DNA of 64,000 nt from Brienomyrus brachyistius (taxonomy: Eukaryota > Chordata > Actinopteri > Osteoglossiformes > Mormyridae). The translations under genes and the position numbers were made by a program. The notes under the pieces were generated by a model that was not told the origin of the DNA, searched no databases, and worked only from the letters and a program-made list of their open reading frames with translations. Below, one piece after another: positions 27,957 to 39,397 of the stretch. The stretch is taken from positions 19,592,214 through 19,656,213 of the forward strand of contig NC_064541.1 in assembly GCF_023856365.1 (NCBI RefSeq), read 5' to 3'. Within the stretch, counting starts at the first letter, position 1. Each line of letters begins with the position of its first letter.

Positions 27957-28628
27957 CAGGGGTAAAATGAAACTGAAATACTGGCAAATACAGTGTTTGA
28001 GGTTTCACGCCTATATTTGCGTGGCCGGTCTTTCCTGACTGCACATTCCATCAGTGTGAGCAGAGTGTGCAGGTTGAAATAGCGGAATTACGCAGCTATT
28101 CATAAAATATTGCAACCCACACAGCAATAGGGTGCGGAGCTGCAAAGAGGACGAGTCGGTGTGTTTCTCACTGGCACGTCTGTGAAGAGGACAGCAAGTC
28201 TTTGTGGCGAATCGAGAGCCACAGCATCCAGGGTAAAGTCGGCATACCGCCACTATGGACGGACCACGTCCTACAGGAGTAACTCTGGAGGAGTGATAAT
28301 GCACTAATACACACAGCAAGACTGGTGACAGAGTGGTTTGATGAACATGACAGTGAAGTTGAACATCTTCCATGGCCTTCACAGACACCAGATCTGAATA
28401 CTGATCCGCTTTGGAGCATTTTGGAGGAGCGAGACAGGAAACGTATTGACCTGCCCACTGTTCTGCAAGAGGAACGGCTCACAATCCCCCTGGCTGCTGT
28501 GCAAGACGTGCATCTATCATTCCCAAGACAAACTGATGCTGTATTGGCTGCAAAAGGAGGCCCCACATCATACTAATAAATTATTGTGGCCTAAATCCAG
28601 GTATTTCAGTGTCATTGTCCAACCCTTG
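27957..28628 (+). mobile_element. Internally deleted Tc1-like DNA transposon
   Basis: Terminal inverted repeats CAGGGG...ATGAAACTGAAATACT (27957 on) and GGTATTTCAGTGTCATTGTC ... CCCTTG (to 28628) bound a 672-bp element. The right flank begins with TA, the Tc1/mariner target. Residual transposase coding runs from about 28280 to 28576 (VTEWFDEHDSEVEHLPWPSQ, then TPDLN, ending AAKGGPTSY and TAA). The N-terminal DNA-binding region is missing. The PDLNPIEHLW motif has become PDLNTDPLWS, so the catalytic glutamate is gone. Intact fish Tc1 elements are roughly twice as long. It is a dead copy. Confidence 0.88.
28280..28576 (+). pseudogene. Tc1 transposase C-terminal remnant
   Basis: This encodes the C-terminal part of a DDE transposase, from the DNALIHTARLVTEWF region to a natural stop at 28574-28576. 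An upstream deletion and loss of the third catalytic acidic residue make it non-functional. Confidence 0.85.
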
Positions 28629-31600
28629 TAACTTTACATTATACTTTTAGTGAGCTTAATATGTTCAAATAGTATTTTATCTGATTAATAGAAAATAGGT
28701 TAAATCACATATAGAACGAAGCTAACTTTGTAAATATTTGCATGTTTTTGCAGAAAAGTCTCAATAGACACAAAACGTCTCATATTCTGGGGTCCTGGTT
28801 AGGTGTTTGGGCAATTTGCGCTTATACCGTTCTGCAGTGACACCTACTGTGCATTGGGTGAACAGCAAGAGGCTGGTTTCTGAATACGCGCACTGCTTGA
28901 TGGACTAATTTTACCCCGTCTTAGGAAACTAAGGTGCTGGTTGTTAAGGGATTGACCTGAACAGACTTTCCGCACAGGAAAAAAAAACCTTCTTACGATT
29001 GGCGAATGTAAAGGTGGAACCTAGTTGGAAGCAAGAAATGGTAATCATTGTGCCTGGTACTCCTTGGTCATTTAAGGTGCAGCTATAATGGAGAATAATA
29101 TCAGTCTGTGGTGTGACCTTTCTGCACTTCCTGGCGGCACGGTCATAAAAGCCCGAAAAATATCCAGCGAAAACGGGCGTGGTATTCGCGTTATTCCCAT
29201 TCAGTCCACGAATAGCGCTGCTTTTGAAAAGAATGTATGGCAAGATAAGGGGAAACATGACAGCTAGCGGTGTGTTATAAACAGGGATCTGCATAATTGC
29301 AGGTAGGCATAAGGGTTTCAGGGTTAAATTGGCGGCACAACACAACAGCACAAATGCGTCTTTCTCCCAGTTTTTTTAAATATAAAAAACACTTTTTTTT
29401 GTCAAAACAGTACAACTGCGCAAAAAATAAGTATCGCGCAATTCGCGGGTAAAGGTTAATTTAAATGAACTCGGAGCAAAATTAACTGTCCTGTCAGTCA
29501 TCAACATCAATGAAAAAAGTGCAATAACATTACTATCTAGGCAGGTTAGCAGCCCCCGTAGAGGCATCGCAAGGTGGATCAGAGGAACCAGGTACAGCAG
29601 TAGCGGCATTAGCCAGCCGTCGCTGCTGTAAGGTGGTAAGGAGGAAAATATGCCGCATTTGGTAAAGAACATAAAACCAAGATTTGTAACGGGTCTTATT
29701 TCCTAATGCTTTAGCTTCCTTGGACGCGTAATGCGGGTTGAAGATGTTGCGGCTGCCTTCACCTTTCTGAACAGTAGGGGGCAGTTATGCTATTTTATTC
29801 AGACATTTTCGGGCTATTATGCAAACTGCAGACACGTGACCCTGCAGTTCAGGGACCTCGTCAATTTTAGCCCAACAAACAAAAAACGCTACGCATAAAA
29901 AGTTTATTGTCACCATTATAATCATTATTGTTATTATTTGTTGTTATTAGTATTGTTATATTATTAATATATATCGTCATTTCCCCATCCATATTTAATA
30001 AACATATTTAACGAGCTGGCACAGACATTAACTATATGCTATAAATGTTTTATAAGAGCTATGAGAATTAACTTATAGCTTATGCTACAGAACACAAGGT
30101 CATCTGCTGAGTAGTATTTCTGTGCTCTGCTTCTTGAAAACGTTTAATATGCAGTAAACCCCAACGTTAGCTAAACTACTAAGCCATGTTAGGGGACATA
30201 AAGAACATTAATATCTGCGCACCGAAGTGGTATGTTACAAGAAAAACAGAAAATTTGCATCCGTTTAACAGCATTGTGGCTGTCATTCCTGGTATGCTGT
30301 ATCTGGGTTCTGGCATTTTAATGTGGCCCTACAATAAGGACCTGGTCTAGGGGCCGTTTCAGTGTGGAAGTTAGGGGCCACCTCCTGTCCGTCCAGCTCA
30401 GCAGAGTGCTAGTTAATTATCTGCCAGGCGAGAGCCTGTAACATCTACAAGATAGGCTTCCCTCCACACCGTACAGCGGCCCCCATTCTGGCACTGGATC
30501 ACCTCACAGTTCCATCTTGAGCTCCCCCAGTTTTCTCCTACAGGCCGCACCAGAACTCTGTCATCCGCCTGACTCCGTGTTTTTTTCTGCTGATGGGTGG
30601 AATTTTTAATAAGATCTCAAAGGAGCCTGCCAGCTTGGTCCTGAAGTGCTATTTCTGGCAGATATTGCGATTGCGGTCGGGGGGCAGTTCCCAAAGTGAT
30701 CCCCCTGGGAACACCCCCCCCCACCAAGACGTGTGGGTGTCAGCCTGACGACGACGATGAGGCAACTCCCGCCACATGCCGGGTGCTCGTTCCGGAGCCT
30801 GCTGGCCTCTCACATCACCTCGCCTCTTCTTCATGCTCCTCATGCGCAGCAAATGAAATGTTACATCTCTAAGATTTCCTTGTATGAGACCCTGCAGAAA
30901 TCTCTCCTCATCGTATTTCAAAACGATTCTCCACTGGGACAAAACCTATTTTCTCCGTAGAACCATAGGAAAATGTCAGACAATAGGTGGAAGGATGACA
31001 GTGGCTTTCGAATGTGATCGTGGTTTTGCTGCAAAGGGAAGTCGGGAACAAAATGCGAGCATGCAGCTCCGTACTCTGCATGCTTGTATATGGCCGTCTG
31101 CGGCTTACCTTTGCGTACGCTAAAGTTCATGTGCTTGAGGATGGATGGATACGGGATGACCTTTGTGTAATGTTAATTGGATTACTTTGTCATGTGGAAG
31201 AGTCCTATAACATTCTTTATGAATTCATAATTACATATGGACAAAAAAGGCTGACGCAACCAAGATCGATGGGGGCAGGGCAGCAGATATTACGGTATAT
31301 TGGGGAAGGGAGCTGGGATGGCTTATTAAAGGATACAAAGGCTGTCAGGCTGGGCGGGGCTGCCCCATTCACGCAGACCTACATGTGGTACCGCTGCTGT
31401 TTCTGCGCTTGGAGGTAATTACGCTGTCAGAGAAGGCATGTGTGCCACAGCATAATATTTGGATGGTCTTAACCCCAAACAATCATACTGCACCATTCTG
31501 GGGGGGGGGGGGGGGTCAGGCTTTTGTGTCAACCAATCAGACATGTGGGATGAGCATGCGACCTTTTCATCGAGCAAGTGAGATTGCCTCTCGCGATAAA

Positions 31601-33787
31601 TACAAACCCATTTTCTTCGTCCGTGTGCAGATGTCTCCCTACCTTCTAACGTCTGACAGTGACGCCACCTGACAGTTATCTTCCTAGGATGAAGACCATC
31701 TGCGCACTCAATTACAGCTACACGATGGCCGTCAAGCCGATAGCGTCGCGTGGAGGATGATCTATGTCTGCTGGGAGGCTGCGCTTCTGCCCGTGAACGT
31801 AAATTTGCTAATGAAGCTAACGCCCGCTGTAAAAACATCACAGATCGAAGCGTGCTTTCATCTGGGAGAAAGAGCGATATGAAAATACTCTTCCCATCAA
31901 GGCCAGTGACCACCTCATGGAAATGGTGCAGTTTTCCAAAGCATTATTAGTATGGTAAAGTGAGTTGAGTTCATATAATTTTTGTTCAAAATGTCATTTA
32001 AATATTGAACCAGAATATACAATACAAATATAATACACACCGTAATCAGCAATATGGTGGAATGAAAGTCTGCATATTTTCAAAGAAATCTGTATCTAAT
32101 ATAATCATCAAACACTTTTATCCTAAGTGACATACTGTCAAAAGTCACATGGCCTCTGAAAGTTAAGTTTCCAAAACGATGAAACAGCATAGATAGTATG
32201 GAGTGCATAATATAATATATATTTTTAATGTATAATATAATATAGTTTCTGCTTTCTGAGGGTAGGGGGCTCCTCCTGTGGTAGTCTGCCCCTGTGCACC
32301 ATCACCCTGACAACCGCACAACTCGGCTACCAGCCCCGTGTGGAACACCTGGCAGGTTGGGCCAAAGCTACGCCATGCCAAACCAGTGCTTCCCTGACAA
32401 GCATTCTGTGATGCGTCATGGGAGGTACATCTCGCCCTTCCCACACTGTTCATGCAATGATGTCATGCTCGGGGGGGTGCCTCAGGAGCCTTTGCTCACG
32501 TCGCGTTCGTCAGAAAAGCTGACGAGTGCGATATGACGTAGAGTGCTATCGCCAAGGAGACAAACCAGGGATGGATGCATGGAACGTGTATGGAAGCCCA
32601 TCAGTCATTTGAAGAAAGGCTACTGCCAGACGACTGAACTGAGATGAACTTTGAAAGACAAGGAAAATAAAAACAGAGTGGGACTAAGGCATATTTTACC
32701 AGAAGTTAGAATGTAAGTTGTTCATATTTCATAAACGAATGCAGGGGACAGTCACTGTTCCTAAGCATGGCTGCCAACTTTGGACTTGAATGGGATTTTC
32801 TAGACGAGTCTGCATGCACATGCACATGCATTTTCATGCATGTAACAGTTTTATTACCTTGAAAATAATCTGCCGGGTCTGCAAACTACCCCAGTGCTTT
32901 TGATGTAACTAATTTTAGGTTTATAATGGCATAATATAGATTTCTTGCTGGAGCGTGAGCGTCTGGAAGTGTGAGCATCACACCAGACGCATGAGAGTTC
33001 GCAGCCACGCTTAAGGATGCTATTTTGGTGCTGTACATTTAAATAATGTTTGTGAGCAGGTACAATTGTAATCGTGTTTATATTTCATAGCCAGCGGAAA
33101 GGTAAAGATAATGACAACCCTCTGTGTTTAATAGTGGCTCAATAAGGAAAAGGTTAACGATGACACTGGTTAGTTTGTCTACATCTGCACACATGTCTGT
33201 TGAGGTATTGGAATTAGTTTCTTGGAAACAGGGTGTATATTTGGTGTTTTTTATTATCGTCCAATGTAATTAAGCCATTAATTAGTGATTAATTGCACTA
33301 TCCTGTTCTCTCATTTGGTCTTGTACGTGGTCTTGTATGTGGTCTTGGTTGGTTGTGATCTTTCCAGGTCTTCGGGAAACACCCCAGGCAGGTGTGTGAT
33401 ACATTTGGCCTCCTGATTGTCTGTGATATTACTTTCGAAAACTTGTTCCAACTAGCAGGCCCCTGGAGACCCAGGCGATGCAGGTGGACTTTTACGGGGG
33501 GATATTTGGGTTCTTCGTAATCCGATGCCATCACCACAAACATGCACTTTCCACGTATCCCTCTGAGACAGGTGTCTCCTGAATTTCAAGCATGCTAATG
33601 TTGTACTTAGCTCCTCCTCACAACTACACTTTAATGAATAATAAATGCACTTTATCGAGAAGACTGACACTATGTCCTGTAAACCAGGCCTTTGTAGTTG
33701 GGTGTGGGTCTGGGGGGTCACACATGTGTGAGACTTTCAGAGAATGTAGACTCACATTTGCAGGCTGAAACATAATGAGGCCACTTC
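28629..33787. other. Intergenic sequence, no gene recognised
   Basis: Several medium open frames (for example 31419-31913 minus, 164 codons, and 31014-31418 plus, 134 codons) have no recognisable domain, splice context or codon pattern that I trust. Poly-G at 31500-31515. AT-rich at 29880-30020. No tandem array. Confidence 0.4.
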
Positions 33788-34063
33788 CAGTGCAGCTTTT
33801 ATGAGGTTTAGGTTCTTGCCCCCAGTACAGCTTTTATGAGGTTTAGGTTCTTGCCCCCAGTGCAGCTTGTATGAGGTTTAGGTTCTTGCCCCCAGTACAG
33901 CTTTTATGAGGTTTAGGTTCTTGCCCCCAGTACAGCTTGTATGAGGTTTAGGTTCTTGCCCCCAGTACAGCTTTTATGAGGTTTAGGTTCTTGCCCCCAG
34001 TACAGCTTGTATGAGGTTTAGGTTCTTGCCCCCAGTACAGCTTGTATGAGGTTTAGGTTCTTG
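33788..34063. repeat. 35-bp minisatellite, 8 copies
   Basis: The unit is CAGTACAGCTTTTATGAGGT followed by TTAGGTTCTTGCCCC. Copies start every 35 bases from 33788 to 34033. Two alternating variants occur (GCTTTTATG and GCTTGTATG). The last copy is truncated after GGTTCTTG. Confidence 0.95.
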
Positions 34064-35589
34064 TTTGCACCCTCAAGGCTGAGGGGCAGCTGAATGTCAG
34101 ATCAGTACTTAAGATACTAGTTTTATGTCATGGACTGTTCCGATTTAGCAATTCGCTTGTTGAAATATCCATTCATAGTTGCATTTTTTTGAAAGAAAAC
34201 ACAAACAGTAATTGAATCGTTTCTCCAACCTTGGCCAACCCTGGGCAACAGCTCAGAGTTCTTCTGCATGTCCATGACCTCTAATGCACCTTCATTTTCT
34301 ATCATCGTCTTCAGCACATTAAAGAAATGATGCTTCTTCTATGGAGACTTGCATGGTATATCAGGCACTTAGTTTTCTTGTTCTTGCAGGTCATCTCAAG
34401 TCAAGTGAAGCTTTTCTGCCATCTCAACCATGTACACAGTGAAACGAAATTACGTCCCTGCTGAACCCACAGTGCAACACTCATTACAGGACAGACGTTA
34501 CAGCGCAAAGACAGAGGTTTGCATTTAGCCAGACTGTCACATCTGCAAGAAGCACAGGGTTAGTGTTAGACGCTAGTGTGGCATCCCCTGGGAATCCGGG
34601 AATGTCTTGATTTCTCTTGGAAATGAGAGGAAACGTCACATTCCTCCCCTGAGCTGTCATATTTCAGCGTGCAACAGCAGATCATCACGCTCGGCTGACA
34701 GGTCCACCAGACTCAGCCTGACACACATATGTTGTTTGGCCTTTTGCTTAAAGTGAATTTACTATCTCAATGACAGGTTCCACAACATGATAAAAATCCC
34801 GAAAGTTTAGCACGGATTTCCAGTTGGTGGATGTCGCAACGCTGAGTTTAGAGGCTGTGGGAATCGCCGGCTGCATGCTGTGGCTGGGATTTCCTCGCAG
34901 ATACCAAATTTCTTCAGCTTCACGTTTTAAGTCACCTTATGAATGTCTGTTTAGTCTCTTGTAGTTTTCAATGTTAAAGTTCGAAATTTCTCCTTCATCG
35001 AAACGTCCTCAGACACCAACTGGGTAGTGTCTCCAGAATCTACGTGTTACTCTAGATTCAAGACTGCTTGCATGATTCAAGGTTCTTGCTTAACGTCTCC
35101 CTTACGTTTTATGACATGAAAGATATCTCCGTCTTCACCCCAGGGGTTGAGCCAGCCAAACATCTGTAGCACCGATTGAGGATCAGACCTACAATTCAAC
35201 ACCTGACACAACGTGCTAGATAAGAAGTAGAGCACAGAAGTGTCTCAAGAAACAGAAGGAGAAGATCCCTACAGGCACATTCTGTCTGTGACAGTGTCCC
35301 TTACACTTCACAGATGACCTGAGAAGCAGGTACTTCACTGGCTGTAGTTTCCTCAGGAAGTCCACAGGACCTCAGTCTTTTCAAATACAGGCCCAATGAG
35401 CAGCCCCCGCTACACAGTCACTTTAAACTGGGGTACCTTAAATCTGACAAAGTTATCTAGCTGACCAACAAATCTCACTTTGTGATACAGGCCCCTGGTC
35501 AGAAGCTTTTACCATTACTAACCACATCATGACTCAATGACCAAGGAGAGACGTGGGTCCCAAGGCCAGACCAGTAGTGACCCATTGCT
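34064..35589. other. Intergenic sequence, no gene recognised
   Basis: No exon and no repeat structure. Non-repetitive sequence of this length in a repeat-rich spacer could include conserved regulatory DNA, but nothing specific can be shown. Confidence 0.35.
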
Positions 35590-35721
35590 CTAGATCAGCG
35601 TTTCTCAACCCAGTCCTCGGAGACCCCCAGACGGCCCACATCTTTGCTCCCTGCCAGCTCTCAGTAAAAATATGGACTATCTGCGGGTCCCAGAGCTCCA
35701 GACTGAGAAACACTGTTCTAG
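35590..35721. mobile_element. Fold-back MITE-like element, 132 bp
   Basis: The ends CTAGATCAGCGTTTCTCA and TGAGAAACACTGTTCTAG are inverted repeats. The pairing continues with CCCAGTCCTCGGAGACCC against GGGTCCCAGAGCTCCAG. It relates to the elements at 18813, 44585 and 60437 through the words TTCTCAAC and CAGTCCT. Confidence 0.7.
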
Positions 35722-35737
35722 ATATCATGAAATATTA

Positions 35738-36050
35738 ATCCATCTGTCTTCTAGCTGATTACCCTGGTCAGCGTTGCAGGGAGGGCCAGAGCTTACCCCA
35801 GGCAGCATGGAGACAGGATGCCAGTCCATCACCAGGCACACAGTCACACACGATGGGCAATTTACAGACACCAGTTAGCCTATCAGCGTGTGTTAAGATT
35901 TCAGGAGGAAACCAGAGGAGACCCACACAACTGCTGCAGGGAGAATGTTCAAAAGTCCTCCAACACTGAATAAAAGTATGATTCAAAACCCCCAGCGCTG
36001 GAGGTTTGAGGCAACATTGCTCTCCACTGGGCCAACCTGTCACCCTAATA
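35738..36050 (-). mobile_element. Old copy of the (ATCC)n-headed dispersed retroposon
   Basis: ATCCATCTGTCTTCTAGCTG, then CAGCGTTGCAGGGAGGGCC, CGATGGGCAATTTACAGACA and a final CACTGGGCCAACCTGTCACC parallel the layout of the copy at 46651, with the far end better preserved here. Highly diverged. Confidence 0.6.
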
Positions 36051-36409
36051 TAAAATATGCAGTAAAATAAATACTAAAATGATAAGTTATGGCTTATGAC
36101 TCTTTTCCTGAGGCCGTCATTTAATGGGGTAATTACATGTTCCTTCATTAGTTCTCTGGAGGAGTCATACATCAATGCACGAACCCCCCCAGGCCCCCCA
36201 TAAACCTCCAGAGTGACAGAGGAGGGGCACCGCACAAAGCACACACAGATCACACACTTCCCAGCATATTGTTCCAAAACTAAACAAGTAAGATAAGTGA
36301 GCGTTCCAGGAATGAGGCGAAAGGAGCGAGACAGAAGTCCTGTTTGAAGCAGTATCGGTTTGGGGGAGAGCGAGCAACTCCGGCCGAAATGGGCAATACA
36401 TTCCGGGCA

Positions 36410-37085
36410 CGTCACACGTCACACGATCACACGTCACACGTCACACGTTCACACGTCACACGATCACACATCACACGTCACACGTCACACGTCACACGTT
36501 CACACGTCACACGATCACACGTCACACGTCACACGATCACACGATCATACGTCACACGATCACACGTCACACGTCACACGATCACACGTCACACGATCAT
36601 ACGTCACACGATCATACGTCACACGATCACACGTCACACGTTCACACGTCACACGATCACACGTCACACGATCACACGTCACACGATCATACGTCACACG
36701 TCACACGATCACATGGTCACACGATGATACGTCACACGTTCACACGTCACACGATCACATGGTCACACGTTCACACGTCACACGATCACACGTCACACGA
36801 TCATACGTCACACGATCATACGTCACACGATCACACGTCACACGTTCACACGTCACACGATCACATGGTCACACGTCACACGATCACACGTCACACGTCA
36901 CACGTTCACACGTCACACATCACACGATCACACGACCACACGTCACACGATCACACATCACACGTTCACACGTCACACGATCACATGGTCACACGATCAT
37001 ACGTCACACGATCACACGATCATACGATCACATGTCACACGATCACATGATCATACGTCACACGATCACACATCACACGTCACAT
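36410..37085. repeat. Short-unit array of CACACGTCA/CACACGATCA words, about 680 bp
   Basis: Built from CACACGTCA, CACACGATCA, CACACGTTCA and CATACGTCA modules in irregular order. Every module keeps reading frames open (SHVTRSHDHT), which explains the spurious 277-codon frame at 36360-37193. The + strand carries dozens of CGTCA pentamers. Confidence 0.95.
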
Positions 37086-37763
37086 GATTCTCATTCCTGT
37101 CAAACAAGAGCTGTCTTCAGGTATCATTTGTCACACAAACATATACTGGGCTGCAGAGAGAAAAATGACTTTAACATGGGAGAAAATGGATGAATATTAT
37201 CAGAAATGGGGCAAGTATTTATCATCGCTCAGTAGCTCATAGGATATTTATTTTTTTCATGTTTTTCAGTGGTGTTGCTCTGTAGTGTATGTATAGTATG
37301 TTAATTGCATGATTTTTAGTATCTGTTATCTGTATTAATGTGGGGGCTACTTACCCCCCTACTCAGTTTTTCCCATATTGTTGAATTTTTGCTAATGTTT
37401 TAAAATTCCAATAAAAAAAACAAATCACAAAAAAACTCTACTTCTGTAGTTAAATGCTTTTTTCAGTTGCTTCCTGGATTGCACTCAAATGAAATATTAA
37501 CGCAAAGTAAAATTATATAAAAAGATAAAAAATAAATAACAAAAATAAGTCAAATAAAATAAGACAATAAAAATATCAGTAAGTCTATTTTCTGTATTTA
37601 CATAATGAGGTTTACTTCGGGAAGACCTAACATGAGAAGTAGGGAGTAGTGTAAAGTGCATGAGAGTCTTGGGGGGGTACAGAAGAACGTTGGGGAGGGG
37701 GGTGCTCCTCGTTAAGGAATCTGTGCCCAGGATTCCCAGCGAAACACAGAAAGGACATCTGAC
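37086..37763. other. Spacer, AT-rich, no gene recognised
   Basis: Ordinary AT-rich sequence up to the hAT-like MITE. No exon. Confidence 0.4.
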
Positions 37764-37930
37764 CAGAGGTGGAGATTTCAGGTCCAGAAAGTACAAATCC
37801 AGTCCAGGATTTTGTTTCAACCAACCTGATGAATACTCTGTGACTCTGTGAATCTTTATGCTCAACTGGTTGGTTGAAACAAAATCATGGTCTGGATTTG
37901 TACTTTCTGGACCTGAAATCTCCACCTCTG
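37764..37930. mobile_element. hAT-like MITE, 167 bp, with 8-bp target-site duplication
   Basis: The termini CAGAGGTGGAGATTTCAGGT and ACCTGAAATCTCCACCTCTG are perfect inverted repeats within a longer palindrome (TTGTTTCAACCAAC against GTTGGTTGAAACAAAA). It is flanked by a perfect 8-bp direct repeat, CATCTGAC, at 37756-37763 and 37931-37938. Eight-base duplications and CAGAGGTGG-like ends are typical of the hAT superfamily. No coding capacity. A diverged partial copy lies at 50066. Confidence 0.93.
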
Positions 37931-37938
37931 CATCTGAC

Positions 37939-39397
37939 CCATATCCATATCATACTCTAGTCCAGCTTGATCAGTTCCCTGTACTGTGCTACAGAGGATC
38001 AACAAAAAGAAGCAAGATCTTCGTGTACAGGAATGCAATAAACACAACAGCTGATTCTTAAACTGGGAGAAAAGGCAAATAGATTTTTGTTTTGCCTCAA
38101 GTGGTGAACAAAATTGCATTTTGATTGCACCACACCGGCCTTCTGCCAGCACCATTCATTACGTTCATATAATCACTGGGTCTGCTTTAAGCATCATATT
38201 TGGTTTGAGTACTTTTGATGACAGTTTTGCAACAAAAGGAAATCAGATGCACCCAAAACTGTGCATATTACTGCCTGCCAGCTTGCAGTCTCATGGAAAT
38301 TAAAGTAGGAGGTAAATTGTAATGTATGTCCATTCGGGCTTAATCTGAGGCAACTAATAGCCAGTTAATTATGAGGGTGTTAAAAATGGGATCCTTGCAT
38401 ATTTCCCCTGTCCTCAGGTGGCCATAGCTCGATCTTCAGAGGTGCTTTCCGAGGTCAAAGTGGTTTTCAGAGGGGTCTGCAGATCTGGAATTTTTCCACA
38501 GTCAGTTACACTTCCGTTCTGTATTAGATCCTTCATTCCGTTACTCTCAGTTGGCCTACAGAGTATGACAAACATGTCATTCCAAGGAGTCTGAAGACCA
38601 GAACATACAGGCTGATGTCACATAACGGCAATGGACGACCACAGACAGAATGTCAGCCTGTAAATTGCGCCAGACAGCTCGCATTCCTCTCCAGCTGTGG
38701 ACACAGCGGCATCCCACCGCTAAAGGCAGAAGCCCATACCATATAATAGACTGGGCCCAAAGATTTCTGTGTTATACTGTCGAAGAGAAACTGAATGCCG
38801 GAAATTGATGTAGCTGTAGCGGCGATTTGTCACCCTGGTGAATTACTCCAGGCCTGTTTAAGGATGAATTCAATTCCGCCTGGCAGGCCTGAGCTTTCCT
38901 CTTCACTCCACTGCTGAGGCCTGATTTACAGAGGCCTGCTTTCGGTCAGAAGGGGATGGAGAGGAGCCTAATCAGGATATCACCACGTACCTCCCTGTGT
39001 TTCCTCGCGCCTAAAACCAGTCTGCGTGCCTGTGCAAGATGCGGGGGGGGTCAGGCGTCATCTACCGCTGTGTCAAACGTCGCTCTCAATTGGTGGGGTG
39101 TTACTCTGCCATCACAGGGCCTCGCTTGTTCCTCCCCCCGGCCCCCAAATGTAGGGGCATACCATGGAATTCTGGATACCCTGACAAAATTTTGGGGAGG
39201 GGTCACTCAGTAGATTTGGCTGATATTTTAAATCCAGTCCAGGGCTCAGGAAACCATACCTGACCCCCACCCCCCCACCCCTGGCCCCCCATCCCACCAA
39301 CAGCTTTAACTGGAGAAGAACAAACAGTCTCTGACACTGTGGCTGAGATGGTGAATGAAGCTGAGTAGCCTGAGCGACCGGCCAGGCCAGACGAGGG
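37939..39397. other. Intergenic sequence, no gene recognised
   Basis: 38330-38880 is non-repetitive and lacks coding signals; it includes a TAATAGCCAGTTAATTATGA stretch rich in homeodomain-type TAAT cores. 39230-39300 has C-rich runs. Confidence 0.35.

Noticed and set aside
28325..28576. Active Tc1 transposase
   Set aside because: N-terminal DNA-binding domain missing and catalytic glutamate lost; only a C-terminal remnant.
31419..31913. 164-codon open frame on the minus strand, and the 134-codon frame 31014-31418 on the plus strand
   Set aside because: No recognisable domain, low-complexity proline run from a poly-G tract, and no exon boundaries; most likely chance.
36360..37193. 277-codon open frame (SHVTRSHDHT repeats)
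   Set aside because: Entirely produced by the CACACGTCA array; no start context, no splice structure and no known protein of this composition.
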